DNA of 64,000 nucleotides from Saccharothrix ecbatanensis (GCF_014205015.1 NZ_JACHMO010000001.1:7626001-7690000); one strand, 5' to 3'; shown: positions 50,928 through 59,280, counted from the stretch's first letter. Program-made: numbers and translations. The notes: a model not told the origin generated them from the sequence alone.

Positions 50928-50936
50928 CGGAGCACC

Positions 50937-51896
50937 CTACGGCGTGCGAGCGCGGGCGGTTGTGCCGTTCAGCCCAACGATTCGGCCTCCTCGTGAGCCC
51001 AGTCGCCGCAAGGCCGCGTGGGCGTCGGGCGCGGTCAGGTCGATGGTCAGGTCGGTGAGCGGCGGCTGGTTCTGGAGGGCCAGGCGGGCGGTGTGACCGG
51101 CTTCGATGGTCTTGGCCAGGCCGCCGGTGGAGGCGAGGGAGCCGCGGGCCGCGCCGAGCCTGCCGAGCGCGTCGTCCACGGCGTCCAGCAGGGCGCTCCG
51201 GTTGCCCTCGCACATCGCGCGGACGAGTTCCGGGCGGCTGCCGGCGACGCGCGTTCCGTCGCCGAACGAGCCCGCGGCCAGCGACAGGGCCAGCGGTCCG
51301 CCGTCCGCGCCGACGCTGGCCAGCACGGCGGCGAGCAGGTGCGGCAGGTGGGAGATGCGGGCGACGGCGGCGTCGTGCTCGGCGGCGGTGGTGGGTACGA
51401 CGTGCGCTTTCGCGGCCAGGGCGAGTTCGACGACGTCGGTGAGGACGTCGAGGTCGGCCTCGTCCTCCGCGGTGACGACCCAGGCGGCGTCCTCGAAGAG
51501 GGTTCCGCTGCCCGCGGTCCAGCCGGAGGCGGCGGTGCCGGCCATGGGGTGGCCGCCGACGTACCGGGCGTGCGGCGCGACCCGTTCGACCAGGTCGGCG
51601 ACCGGGCCCTTGACGCTGACCACGTCGGTGAGGCGGACGCCTTCGGGCAGCGCGCGCAGCACTTCTTCCACCGCCGGCATCGGCACGGCGACGACGACCA
51701 GCGCGTCCTGCTCGTGCGCGCGTTCGAGGGCTTCGGCGAGGCCGACCACGTCGTAGCCGTCCTGCCGGGCGGCCTCGGCGTCCTTGTCGGACGCTGTCGC
51801 GCCCCAGGCCACGCGCCCAGCGGCGGCTGCCGCGCGCAACACCGAACCACCGATCAACCCGAGCCCGACCACGCAGACGCTTCGCACGTCGCCCAT
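50937..51896 (-). CDS. tyrA: Prephenate dehydrogenase
   Basis: A 319-residue tyrosine-biosynthesis enzyme that oxidises prephenate to 4-hydroxyphenylpyruvate with NAD. The dinucleotide motif is VVGLGLIGGSVLR at residues 9-21, with the family motif HPMAG (YVGGHPMAGTAASGW) near residue 125 and the helical C-terminal domain ISHLPHLLAAVLAS. No ACT domain is present. ATG 51896 is used; the frame is open to 51983. The HisC/Pat-like transaminase at 14299 could complete the tyrosine route. Confidence 0.9.
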   Translation of the reverse strand: MGDVRSVCVVGLGLIGGSVLRAAAAAGRVAWGATASDKDAEAARQDGYDVVGLAEALERAHEQDALVVVAVPMPAVEEVLRALPEGVRLTDVVSVKGPVADLVERVAPHARYVGGHPMAGTAASGWTAGSGTLFEDAAWVVTAEDEADLDVLTDVVELALAAKAHVVPTTAAEHDAAVARISHLPHLLAAVLASVGADGGPLALSLAAGSFGDGTRVAGSRPELVRAMCEGNRSALLDAVDDALGRLGAARGSLASTGGLAKTIEAGHTARLALQNQPPLTDLTIDLTAPDAHAALRRLGSRGGRIVGLNGTTARARTP

Positions 51897-52062
51897 CCTG
51901 CCGGCGCGGACCGCGGATTCCCTCCACCTGTCCACAGGCCCGGCAGTTGTCCACAGATCGGCGAACGCCCATCGCGCTCCCACCCCGACCTGGGCAAGGT
52001 CGAAGCCATGAACACCACCACAGCCCCGACCCGACCCCTCCGCGACTCCCGGACCGGCCCTC

Positions 52063-53298
52063 CTACCTCAGGGCGTCCAGCGCGAACGCGGTGTAGACGA
52101 CGACTCCGTGCTCCATCGCGGCTTCGTCGAAGAGCACCCGGCTCGAGTGGTTCGGCTCCGCCTGGGCCAGTTCGACCCCGCGCGGGCAGGCGCCCAGGAA
52201 GGCGATCGCGCCCGGCACCCGTTGCAGCACGTAGGAGAAGTCCTCCGCGCCCATCAGCGGGTCGTCCATGTGGGCTGCCCACCGCGCGCCGAGGGCCGCC
52301 GTCGTGACGTCGACGACGTGCGGGCCGACGACGTCGTCGTTCACCGTGACGGGGTAGCCGGGCACGATCTCCACCTGCGCCGTGCAGCCGTGCGCGGCGG
52401 CGACGTGCTTGGCGACCTGCTGGAGTTCGCGGTGCACCAGCGTCCGGGTGTCCTCGGACAGCGTCCGGATGGTGCCCTCGACCAGGGCGGTCTCCGGGAT
52501 GATGTTGGTGGTCGTGCCCGCGACGATCCGGGCGATGGTGACCACGGCGGGGTGGTGCACGCTGACCCGCCGGGCGACCATCGTCTGGAGCGCGCCGACC
52601 ATGGCGGCGGCGGGCGGCACGGGGTCGATCGCGTCGTGCGGCATGCCGCCGTGGCCGCCGCGGCCCTTGACGGTGATGTGGAACGTGTCCGCCGAGGCCA
52701 TCGTCGGGCCGGACCGGGAGACGACGACGCCGGACTGGAGCGTCGAGGTGATGTGCAGGGCGAACGCCTTCTCCACCGGCGTGCCCGCCGCGTCCAGCAC
52801 GCCCTCGTCGAGCATGTGCCGCGCGCCGTGCTGACCCTCTTCACCGGGTTGGAACATGAACACGACCTGGCCGGCCAGCGCGTCCCGGCGGGAGGACAGG
52901 AGGCGAGCGGAGGAGGCGAGCATCGCGACGTGCGTGTCGTGACCACAGGCGTGCATGGAGCCGTCGATCTCGGAGGCGTAGGCCAGGCCGGTCTCCTCCT
53001 GGAGCGGCAGGGCGTCCATGTCGCCGCGCAGCAGGACGGTCGGTCCGGGCTTGCCGCCGCGCAGCACCGCGGTGACCGAGCTGCTGGACGTGCCGGTGGT
53101 CACATCGAGGGGCAGGCCGGACAGCGCGTGCTGGATGGCGGCCTGGGTCGCGGGCAGGTCCAAGCCCTGCTCCGGGTGCCGGTGCACTTGCCGTCGCAAC
53201 GCCACTGTCCTGGGCTGGAGGGCTCGGGCGGCCTCCACCAGCCCGGTGAACCGGGGCTCCAGGGTGGTCATCCGTGCGTTCGGCAGAGTTGTGCTCAT
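52063..53298 (-). CDS. M20-family amidohydrolase (N-acyl amino acid hydrolase type)
   Basis: A 411-residue metal-dependent amidohydrolase. Features are LRRQVHRHPEQGLDLPAT, the metal-binding MHACGHDTHVAML near residue 108, FQPGEEGQHGARHML and MGAEDFSYVLQ, all typical of the AmhX/HipO/IAA-amino acid hydrolase group. It probably removes an acyl group from an amino acid or a related amide; the exact substrate is not shown. ATG 53298 begins MSTTLPNARM. It is divergent from the TadA-partner gene. Confidence 0.9.
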   Translation of the reverse strand: MSTTLPNARMTTLEPRFTGLVEAARALQPRTVALRRQVHRHPEQGLDLPATQAAIQHALSGLPLDVTTGTSSSSVTAVLRGGKPGPTVLLRGDMDALPLQEETGLAYASEIDGSMHACGHDTHVAMLASSARLLSSRRDALAGQVVFMFQPGEEGQHGARHMLDEGVLDAAGTPVEKAFALHITSTLQSGVVVSRSGPTMASADTFHITVKGRGGHGGMPHDAIDPVPPAAAMVGALQTMVARRVSVHHPAVVTIARIVAGTTTNIIPETALVEGTIRTLSEDTRTLVHRELQQVAKHVAAAHGCTAQVEIVPGYPVTVNDDVVGPHVVDVTTAALGARWAAHMDDPLMGAEDFSYVLQRVPGAIAFLGACPRGVELAQAEPNHSSRVLFDEAAMEHGVVVYTAFALDALR

Positions 53299-53387
53299 CC
53301 CACGATAGTGGCATCGCTCGGCCCCCCATGCCCGTGGCCGAGGCCCCCGTGCTACCGGGTACCCGGGCGTGGCCCTACGGTGTGCAC

Positions 53388-53876
53388 ATGGCACACGAGG
53401 AGCCGGTCAACGGCTTCGCTGTCGCAGTGGTTCGTGAAGACGGACGCTGGCGGTGCAGCAAGATGGACAGCTCAGCCCTGTCCGAGCTCGACGCGGCCAT
53501 CACGGAACTGCGCCAACTGAGGTCGACCGGCGCCGTCTTCGGGTTGCTGGCGGTGGACGACGAGTTCTTCATCGTCCTGCGCCCGGTGCCCGGCGGGGTG
53601 TCGCTGCTCCTGTCCGACGCGGCGGCCGCGCTCGACTACGACATCGCCGCGGACGTGCTCGACCTGCTCCGGGTGGATCCGCCCGACGAGGAGGACGACG
53701 AGCTGTGGCCGGAGGGCGACCTCGCGGTGCTCGCCGACCTGGGCATGCCGCAGCACGAGATGCAGGTGGTCGTGGACGAGGTCGACCTGTACCCGGACGA
53801 GCAGTTGCAGATGATCGCGCAGCGGTGCGGCTTCGGCGACGAGTTCACCAAGCTGCTGGACAGCATGCAGGCGTGA
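53388..53876 (+). CDS. tRNA adenosine deaminase-associated protein
   Basis: A 162-residue acidic protein of the small family always found next to TadA in actinobacteria. It begins VNGFAVAVVREDGRWRCSKM and has the acidic loop PPDEEDDELWPEGD near residue 108. No enzymatic motif is present. ATG 53388 is used. It shares four bases (GTGA) with tadA, so the two are translationally coupled. Its biochemical role is unknown. Confidence 0.9.
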   Translation: MAHEEPVNGFAVAVVREDGRWRCSKMDSSALSELDAAITELRQLRSTGAVFGLLAVDDEFFIVLRPVPGGVSLLLSDAAAALDYDIAADVLDLLRVDPPDEEDDELWPEGDLAVLADLGMPQHEMQVVVDEVDLYPDEQLQMIAQRCGFGDEFTKLLDSMQA

Positions 53877-54334
53877 CGGCTCACGTGCCGGACGAGACCC
53901 TGGTCGAAGCCGCCCTCGAAGTCGCCGCCCTGGCGCCGAGGACCGGCGACATCCCGATCGGCGCGGTCGTCTACGCACCGGACGGCGCCGAACTGGCCAG
54001 GGCCTGCAACGCCCGCGAAGCCCTGGGCGACCCGACCGCGCACGCCGAGGTCCTGGCCCTCCGTGCCGCCGCGGCGGCCTACGGCGACGGCTGGCGGCTC
54101 ACCGGCTGCACTCTCGCCGTGACGGTCGAACCGTGCACCATGTGCGCCGGCGCCCTGGTACTGGCCCGAGTGTCGCGCGTCGTCTTCGGCGCCTGGGAAC
54201 CCCGCACCGGAGCCGTCGGCTCCCTCTGGGACGTAGTCCGCGACCGCCGCCTCAACCACCGGCCCGAAGTGGTCGGCGGTGTCCTGGAGGACCGGTGCGC
54301 GGCGCTGATGGAGTCCTTCTTCGCCGACATGTGA
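53873..54334 (+). CDS. tadA: tRNA-specific adenosine deaminase
   Basis: A 153-residue zinc deaminase that converts A34 of tRNA-Arg(ACG) to inosine. The catalytic HAE motif is PTAHAEVLALR near residue 58 and the zinc cysteines are in VEPCTMCAGAL near residue 88. The substrate tRNA-Arg(ACG) is present at 21800-21875. The GTG start overlaps the upstream partner gene. It is the last host gene before element 3 and is followed by a tandem CGCACCGCCGTCAC repeat and a strong hairpin. Confidence 0.92.
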   Translation: MTAHVPDETLVEAALEVAALAPRTGDIPIGAVVYAPDGAELARACNAREALGDPTAHAEVLALRAAAAAYGDGWRLTGCTLAVTVEPCTMCAGALVLARVSRVVFGAWEPRTGAVGSLWDVVRDRRLNHRPEVVGGVLEDRCAALMESFFADM

Positions 54335-54367
54335 CCCGGCATCCGACTCTGATTCGACGCCGATCGC

Positions 54368-54432
54368 CGTCACGCCGCACCGCCGTCACGCCGCACCGCC
54401 GTCACCCCGCACCGCCGTCACCCCGCACCGAC
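54368..54432. repeat. Short tandem repeat downstream of tadA
   Basis: About five imperfect units of the 12-mer CACGCCGCACCG or CACCCCGCACCG, each preceded by CCGT, lie between tadA and the tRNA-Ser terminator. They look like simple slippage repeats; no function is inferred. Confidence 0.7.
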
Positions 54433-54438
54433 GCGAAA

Positions 54439-54470
54439 GAGCCCCGCTCACCTGGTGGTGAGCGGGGCTC
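54439..54470. terminator. Terminator beside the tRNA-Ser(CGA) remnant
   Basis: Arms GAGCCCCGCTCACC (54439-54452) and GGTGAGCGGGGCTC (54457-54470) pair perfectly with loop TGGT. It is placed just after the tRNA 3' end on the minus strand and also serves tadA on the plus strand. Confidence 0.85.
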
Positions 54471-54477
54471 TCATCTG

Positions 54478-54531
54478 CGGTGGCGGTGGGATTTGAACCC
54501 ACGGAGGCTTTCACCTCACACGCTTTCGAGG
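54478..54531 (-). repeat. Truncated tRNA-Ser(CGA) 3' half, left end of element 3
   Basis: On the minus strand this reads CTCGAAAGCG (anticodon CGA) through the variable arm to a GGTTCAAATC T-loop and the acceptor CGCCACC. The sequence upstream cannot form an anticodon stem, D-arm or acceptor partner. It is therefore an att duplication, not a tRNA. The intact copy should lie beyond the right edge of the window. Confidence 0.82.
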
Positions 54532-54716
54532 TCTGCGAACCACCGACCGGCACCGCACGTGACAACTGTTTGTGCAGGCCAGCGAGGTGCGGCGGTTGTC
54601 CACGAACACGCGCGATCGTCAGCGAACGCCACCACGAATGCAACCACGGTGAACCGCTCTGCCCGACACAACCATCCACTGTGGACAGCCTCCGGGCGCA
54701 AGGGCGGCTGTAGCCG

Positions 54717-54933
54717 GGGGGTGGCCGCTGTTGCGGCCAGTGTGTGTTCCTCAGAAGGCGTAACACCCGTAACCGCCGTAACCATGCAGGTCAGACGGTT
54801 ACGGCCCGGTCGCGCCGCCGGTCACCGGTTACGGCTTGACCGACCCGGGTGTGGCCACCACAAGGCACCCGTAACCGTCTGATCAGCGCGGTTACGGCGG
54901 TTACGGGTGTTACGGGCTATGGGAGACAGGCAG
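54717..54933. repeat. 217-bp iteron-rich direct repeat, copy 1
   Basis: Nearly identical to 55392-55608 (same length; differences at about eight positions). It carries multiple CGTAACCG/CGGTTACG words and a perfect 24-base inverted repeat, 54760-54783 with 54890-54913. These look like binding sites for a replication or transfer protein. Its end abuts the degenerate first CRISPR repeat. Confidence 0.88.
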
Positions 54934-55202
54934 CCGCCCCCACTTGAGCGGGGAAAACCGGTTGAGGTCCGCCAACGGCATGAGGACTTCCGGAACACCC
55001 CGCCTGCGCGGGGAAGACCCGCCCAGCCCTTTGGCTTCCACCGTGGGGTCCGGAACACCCCCGCTTGCGCGGGGAAGACCCGATCCGCTGCTCGGCCAGG
55101 ATCGCCACGGCGGGAACACCCCCGCTTGCGCGGGGAAGACCCGCCACCACGCCTGAAGGTCCCGCCACCGCAGCGGAACACCCCCGCTTGCGCGGGGAAG
55201 AC
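54931..55202 (-). CRISPR. Type I-E-like CRISPR mini-array, five repeats, no cas genes
   Basis: Repeats lie at 54931-54958 (degenerate), 54992-55018 (27 bases), 55052-55079, 55113-55140 and 55175-55202. The last three are identical 28-mers that begin GGAACACCCCCGC and end GCGCGGGGAAGAC. Spacers are 33, 33, 33 and 34 bases and unrelated to one another. In type I-E convention (GTCTTCCCCGCG... first) the crRNA strand is the minus strand. The degenerate repeat at the low-coordinate end is then the trailer and the leader would be to the right of 55202. No cas gene is in the window, so processing would need the host's Cas proteins. Confidence 0.93.
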
Positions 55203-55391
55203 ACTTCATACGCTGCGACTTTACCCCGCAGATGGCCGTTTACATTCGGTTCACTTCGGTCTCGCAAGTCGACGACCTTCGACAGAGCGCAACGGACACC
55301 CGGCGGTCCAGGCGCGACGAAGTCAGCCGTGATTGACAAGAGTGCTTCGTGTCCATCCCGCCGACCTGGCTCGCCCCAGCCACACGCGTCA
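55203..55391 (-). promoter_or_regulatory. Possible CRISPR leader region
   Basis: The region beyond the last perfect repeat is locally AT-richer (for example ACTTCATACG, TTTACATTCGG) and has no gene. Given the array orientation it is where a leader with promoter and integration site should lie. Confidence 0.5.
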
Positions 55392-55608
55392 GGGGGTGGC
55401 CGCTGTTGCGGCCAGTGTGTGTTCCTCAGAAGGCGTAACACCCGTAACCGCCGTAACCATGCAGGTCAGACGGTTACGGCCCGGTCGCGCCACCCGTCAC
55501 CGGTTACGGCTTGACCGACCCGGTTATGGCCACCACAAGGCACCCGTAACCGCCTGACCAGCGCGGTTACGGCGGTTACGGGTGTTACGGGCTATGGGAG
55601 ACAGGCAG
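55392..55608. repeat. 217-bp iteron-rich direct repeat, copy 2
   Basis: Second copy of the repeat at 54717-54933, with its own perfect 24-base inverted repeat (55435-55458 with 55565-55588). Together the copies bracket the CRISPR array. After this copy the sequence turns to unrelated DNA without CRISPR repeats. Confidence 0.88.
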
Positions 55609-55723
55609 TCGCCCCTTCGGCTACAGCCGTCTTCCTCGCTAAGCCACGCCAAGCGGACCTCTCGCCGCGTGTCGGCAACAAGGCACCCACCTGGCGGCTA
55701 CCCGATCCGATCGGCAAGCCGCC

Positions 55724-56656
55724 TCACCTGCGCGCAGCGTTCGACGGCACACTGCCTGCGACAAAGGACACGATCTGCTCTGCTGCCACTGCGTAGCAGA
55801 GCTGGTTAGTCCCAGGGACCGTTCGGGCTGAGTGCGGGCTGATAATTGCTCCAGTGCAAGACCAGAGAGGGTGATCGGCAGGCAGTGGTTCAGGGTCGGT
55901 TACATCTAGTGCCGCTCGTAGCCGTCCGGCCTGAAGCTCGGTTACCAACGCAGCCGTATCCACAATCTGGCCACGCCCAACGTTGACCAACAATGCGCCA
56001 TCGTCCATCGCACTGAGGAACTTCACATCGACCAAGTGGTGCGTCTCCTCAGTCAACGGTGCGGTTATCACTACGACGTTATGACCGCCAATCAGCTCAG
56101 GCAGATCATCGGTGGCGTGAACACCATCCCGCGCAGTACGTGCTACCAGAGTCGACACAGCATCGAACGCTGAAAGCCGCTTCGCCACAGCCATGCCGAT
56201 GCTACCTGCACCGACGATCAGAACGCGCTTGCCTGAAAGGGTGTCCGCCTCGAAGCGTCGGTGAGCCCAAATGCCGTTGTCCTGGAATCTCACCAGCGCT
56301 GGCCACTGGCGAAATTGCGCAAGGATGGCCGACAGGACCCACTCGGACACCGGACCGGCGTGCGCTCCACGGGCACTAGCCAGCGTCACACCGCTAGCTA
56401 CGTGGTCCGACCATTCATCCACTCCCGCCGAAAGTAGCTGAACCATTCGCAGGTTCGACAGTTGCCCCAGTAGGCGAATAGGCCGGTGGCTGCTCCGGTA
56501 CGGTGGGATCAGGACGTCTGCTGCACTTTGCACATCCGTTAGCTTCGAAGCGGTCGGGTCGTAGGCGACCACATTCAGAGTCGGAATGGCGGACAGTAGC
56601 TCCCTGCCAACCTCGTCATCCTGCTCATTACTGACTAGGACCGTTACAGCGCTCAC
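55724..56656 (-). CDS. D-isomer-specific 2-hydroxyacid dehydrogenase
   Basis: A 310-residue NAD(P)-dependent oxidoreductase. The dinucleotide motif is VLIVGAGSIGMAVAKRL near residue 140. The catalytic arginine is in LVNVGRGQIVDTAAL, the glutamate in DVTDPEPLPADHPLW and the histidine in IISPHSART. The GTG at 56656 follows AAGGAAGG; a longer frame exists to 56686. It lies 46 bases after the GntR-kinase gene on the same strand, so the two are probably one operon. The substrate, a 2-hydroxy/2-oxo acid, is not identified. Confidence 0.87.
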   Translation of the reverse strand: MSAVTVLVSNEQDDEVGRELLSAIPTLNVVAYDPTASKLTDVQSAADVLIPPYRSSHRPIRLLGQLSNLRMVQLLSAGVDEWSDHVASGVTLASARGAHAGPVSEWVLSAILAQFRQWPALVRFQDNGIWAHRRFEADTLSGKRVLIVGAGSIGMAVAKRLSAFDAVSTLVARTARDGVHATDDLPELIGGHNVVVITAPLTEETHHLVDVKFLSAMDDGALLVNVGRGQIVDTAALVTELQAGRLRAALDVTDPEPLPADHPLWSCTGAIISPHSARTVPGTNQLCYAVAAEQIVSFVAGSVPSNAARR

Positions 56657-56702
56657 GACCAACCTTCCTTTGATCAGTGCGGACACAGCAGCAGGACGCC
56701 GA

Positions 56703-57551
56703 TCACCGTTGAGTCATAACCATGCCGACCAGTTCGCGGGCCTGGCGTTGCAGGGGAGCGCCCGACGCACTGTTGTCAATAGTCGAGTGCGGCACCGGCG
56801 GACGGAAGCCGATGTCTATCGACGATACGTAGCTTGACCAGTTGTCCAGCTTGAACGAATCGCGCGCCGCACCACGATGGCGGATATAGGTGTGCATGGT
56901 TTCCGCGTCACAATGCACCCATACGATTGATAGCGTTGCACCCATGTCGATACACGACGCCTCTATCCTGTTCAGCCACGCGACGTCGTTAAACTCTTTG
57001 ATGAACGGCGCTGTAACGATCGCACTGTTTCCGCATTGTACGTTCTCTGTCATTGCGTTGATCAGTGCTTCGTATTCGCGCGGACGAATTCGTGATACGT
57101 ACTCCTCGGACTCTCGGTCGTGCGGCGACTGCCCCAGTAGTTCCAATGCGGCCTCTACGACCGGTCGAGTCAGCGTGTCCTTGTCCAACATGGACCAACC
57201 GGTTTCGCGCGCCAATACCCGACCAAGTTCCGTTTTGCCACTCCCGGCGTAACCGCCGACAAGCAGTACACGCGGCGAATCCGTCCGAACCTCGTGCCGT
57301 TCGGCCTGTTCTGGCGCATTAACGACACGCCCAGCCCGAGGCTTGCTAACGATTACGTTCTCACTCGCCAGAAGCTTCATTGCTTCGCTAATCGTGAAGA
57401 CGCTAACTCCCCACTCGCGGGCAAGGTCACGCGTCGAAGGCAACGATTGGCCATCACGGAGTACTCCCGCCGCAATCTGGTTCCGGATGTTCCGGGCTAC
57501 CTGCTGGTGCAGCGACTCCGCTCGCGCTACGCGAGGGCTCTGGCCTGACAT
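56703..57551 (-). CDS. GntR-type regulator fused to a P-loop kinase domain
   Basis: A 282-residue two-domain protein. Residues 10-80 are a GntR winged helix (GQSLPSTRDLAREWGVSVFT, ISEAMKLLASENVI). From about 95 a P-loop NTPase/kinase domain begins with VLLVGGYAGSGKTELGRVLA and continues with DKDTLTRPVVEAALELLG and WVHCDAETMHTYI, like small nucleoside or shikimate-type kinases. A regulator that binds or phosphorylates its own ligand is plausible. ATG 57551 has GGAGG five bases upstream. It precedes the 2-hydroxyacid dehydrogenase gene. Confidence 0.83.
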   Translation of the reverse strand: MSGQSPRVARAESLHQQVARNIRNQIAAGVLRDGQSLPSTRDLAREWGVSVFTISEAMKLLASENVIVSKPRAGRVVNAPEQAERHEVRTDSPRVLLVGGYAGSGKTELGRVLARETGWSMLDKDTLTRPVVEAALELLGQSPHDRESEEYVSRIRPREYEALINAMTENVQCGNSAIVTAPFIKEFNDVAWLNRIEASCIDMGATLSIVWVHCDAETMHTYIRHRGAARDSFKLDNWSSYVSSIDIGFRPPVPHSTIDNSASGAPLQRQARELVGMVMTQR

Positions 57552-57656
57552 GCCACCTCCGGTGCTCAGTCCCCGAGCCAGCAGCATACCAGTCACCTAA
57601 CAGCGTCCCTGCGGGCGTTTGTGCAGGTAGATGCCCTTCTTGTGGCCAGGTTCGAC

Positions 57657-57690
57657 CTAACAGTTGACCTGATGTCATATCAACTGTTAG
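57657..57690. promoter_or_regulatory. Operator-like inverted repeat in the divergent region
   Basis: Arms CTAACAGTTGA (57657-57667) and TCAACTGTTAG (57680-57690) are perfect complements with a 12-base spacer. TTGACC inside the left arm and TTAGCT in the right arm are 17 bases apart, resembling a promoter for the plus-strand operon. A third CCTAACAG half-site lies near 57596. The GntR-kinase protein is the likely binder. Confidence 0.65.
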
Positions 57691-57740
57691 CTTCCTCTCG
57701 TCGCTGGATGTAACGGCGACCACACGGAGAGGAAGACCCG

Positions 57741-57986
57741 ATGCAGTTCGAGGAAGACGAAGCCCGGTTCAGCCCGGACGGGTTGACCGAAGAGGTGATC
57801 GACGCCCTGATCAGCGCCGTCGATGACGAGTTGGCGGAGATGCCGTCGCCGACGTCGCGGCTGGTGGACGGCCCGGCGTGGAACAGGTGGGGCCGCCGCT
57901 ACGTGGAGCGCACCTTGTCCAGCACGGTCCGAGTCCTGGCCGTGTCAGACATGGTGTCCGCCGCTGCCGGGACGGAGGCCGCGTGA
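57741..57986 (+). CDS. Small acidic protein of the transfer operon
   Basis: An 81-residue acidic, helical protein (DEARFSPDGLTEEVIDALIS, then DDELAEMP) with a C-terminal AVSDMVSAAAGTEAA. I cannot assign a family. ATG 57741 follows GGAGAGGAAG. Its stop overlaps the next ATG, so it is the first gene of a coupled operon that runs to the FtsK-like gene. Confidence 0.7.
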   Translation: MQFEEDEARFSPDGLTEEVIDALISAVDDELAEMPSPTSRLVDGPAWNRWGRRYVERTLSSTVRVLAVSDMVSAAAGTEAA

Positions 57987-58816
57987 TGCGCACCATCACC
58001 CACTCCACTGGTCCCGTTCAGCTCGCGTTGGACGTCGCGCTCGGCCACGTCGAGGTGCACTTGGAGGAAGGCCGCGACGTCGCCGAGGTGACGCTCTCGC
58101 CGATGGAGTTCGGCGACTCGACCGCCGCGCGGTTGATCGCCGACACCGAGGTTGCCGAGACCGCTGACCGGCTCGCCGTGCGGGTGCCGCGTCCTCACGG
58201 CGTGAACGGCGGCACGACCGTCATTCAGTCCCGTGGTGCTGTGATCCAGATGTTCGGCGACGTCGTCAACGTCGTTGGCGTCACGATCGTCAACGGCCGC
58301 GTGATCAGCGGGACCGGTGCGACCGTCGTCCAGACCGGGGGCGGTGTCCGTGTGGTCGCCCGCTTGCCGCTCGGTTCGACGCTGGCCCTGGACACCCGGA
58401 CCGCGCCGGTCGTGGTCACGGGGCAGGTGCGCAGCCTGCGGTTCCGGTCGCTGGCCGGTGACCTGACCGCGAACCGCGTGGACAACCTCGACGTCGAGAC
58501 CACCTCCGGTGACGTGAGCGTCGCCCGTGTGGGGTTCGCCCAGGTGCGCAGCGTCTCCGGTGATGTCGAGGTCGGCGCGGCCCGCGACGTCACGTTGACC
58601 ACGACGTCGGGTGACGTCGACATCGCGGAGTTGGCAGGGACCGCGCAGGTGCGCGCGGTGTCCGGGGACGTGACGGTCCACGCGGTGGAGCCGTCCGGTG
58701 TGGACGCCCGGTCGGTGTCCGGTGACATCACCGTCAGCAGTGGCCCCGGTGTGCTGGTCGCCAGCAACACCCGCACGGTGTCCGGCCGCGTGCGCAACCG
58801 GACGGAGCGTGCGTGA
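57986..58816 (+). CDS. DUF4097-like beta-strand repeat protein
   Basis: A 276-residue protein whose second half is a ladder of short beta units, with SGDV or SGDI recurring (ETTSGDVSVARVGF, RSVSGDVEVGAARDV, TTSGDVDIAEL, RSVSGDITVSS). This is the DUF4097 adhesin-like beta-helix. The middle contains GDVVNVVGVTIVNGRVISG, rich in Val/Asn/Gly. There is no signal peptide. It is frequent in this type of element but of unknown role. Start and stop overlap both neighbours. Confidence 0.82.
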   Translation: MRTITHSTGPVQLALDVALGHVEVHLEEGRDVAEVTLSPMEFGDSTAARLIADTEVAETADRLAVRVPRPHGVNGGTTVIQSRGAVIQMFGDVVNVVGVTIVNGRVISGTGATVVQTGGGVRVVARLPLGSTLALDTRTAPVVVTGQVRSLRFRSLAGDLTANRVDNLDVETTSGDVSVARVGFAQVRSVSGDVEVGAARDVTLTTTSGDVDIAELAGTAQVRAVSGDVTVHAVEPSGVDARSVSGDITVSSGPGVLVASNTRTVSGRVRNRTERA

Positions 58817-59280
58817 TGGCGGGCAAGACGTTCCCGTGGGTGCTGACCGCGTCGGTGCCGTGGGCCGATGGTCCGCAGTACACGCGGGGCACGCACGACG
58901 GGTTGCCACTGCTGTCCTACGGCTGCGCCCCTCGCGCCAAGCTGGCCACTTACCGGCAGTTGCGCGCCATGGGCTTACGGCCCAACGGGCAGGACCCGGT
59001 GGCGGTGCTCTACGTGCGGCACAACGCGTCCGGGAAGACGTCGTTCGCGTCGCTGTACCTGATCGAGAAGGCCGCTCCGGTCCGGCCGATGACACCGGCC
59101 AAGTGGACCGCGTTGGCCAAGGCCAACCTCGCCCGCCGCATCTGCCGCATCTGCGGCAAGGACCCGCTGTACGTGCTGCCGACCAGCACCGGCTTGTGCT
59201 GGCCGTGCTTCGCGGCCGAGACCGCCGTGAGCGACACCGTCGACTGCGGTACGGCCGACGACTGGGCGGAGGCCGCGTGA
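58816..59280 (+). CDS. RRQRL-type zinc-binding protein
   Basis: A 154-residue cytosolic protein of the kind annotated as RRQRL motif-containing zinc-binding protein in actinomycete conjugative elements. The motif itself is changed here to TYRQLRAMGLRP near residue 47. The zinc ligands are CRICGKDP and LCWPCFAAE near residues 111-135. Its function is unknown. ATG 58816 overlaps the preceding stop; the next ATG overlaps its own stop. Confidence 0.75.
   Translation: MAGKTFPWVLTASVPWADGPQYTRGTHDGLPLLSYGCAPRAKLATYRQLRAMGLRPNGQDPVAVLYVRHNASGKTSFASLYLIEKAAPVRPMTPAKWTALAKANLARRICRICGKDPLYVLPTSTGLCWPCFAAETAVSDTVDCGTADDWAEAA

Noticed and set aside
52008..52080. Small plus-strand gene starting MNTTTAPTRPLRDS
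   Set aside because: It has no family pattern and runs into the coding region of the convergent amidohydrolase.
54478..54566. A complete tRNA-Ser(CGA) gene
   Set aside because: The anticodon stem does not pair, and the acceptor partner GGTGGCG is absent on the 5' side.
54910..55209. Minus-strand protein across the CRISPR array
   Set aside because: It is the translation of repeat units (FPAQAGV / LPRASGGV); the 28-base periodicity explains it.
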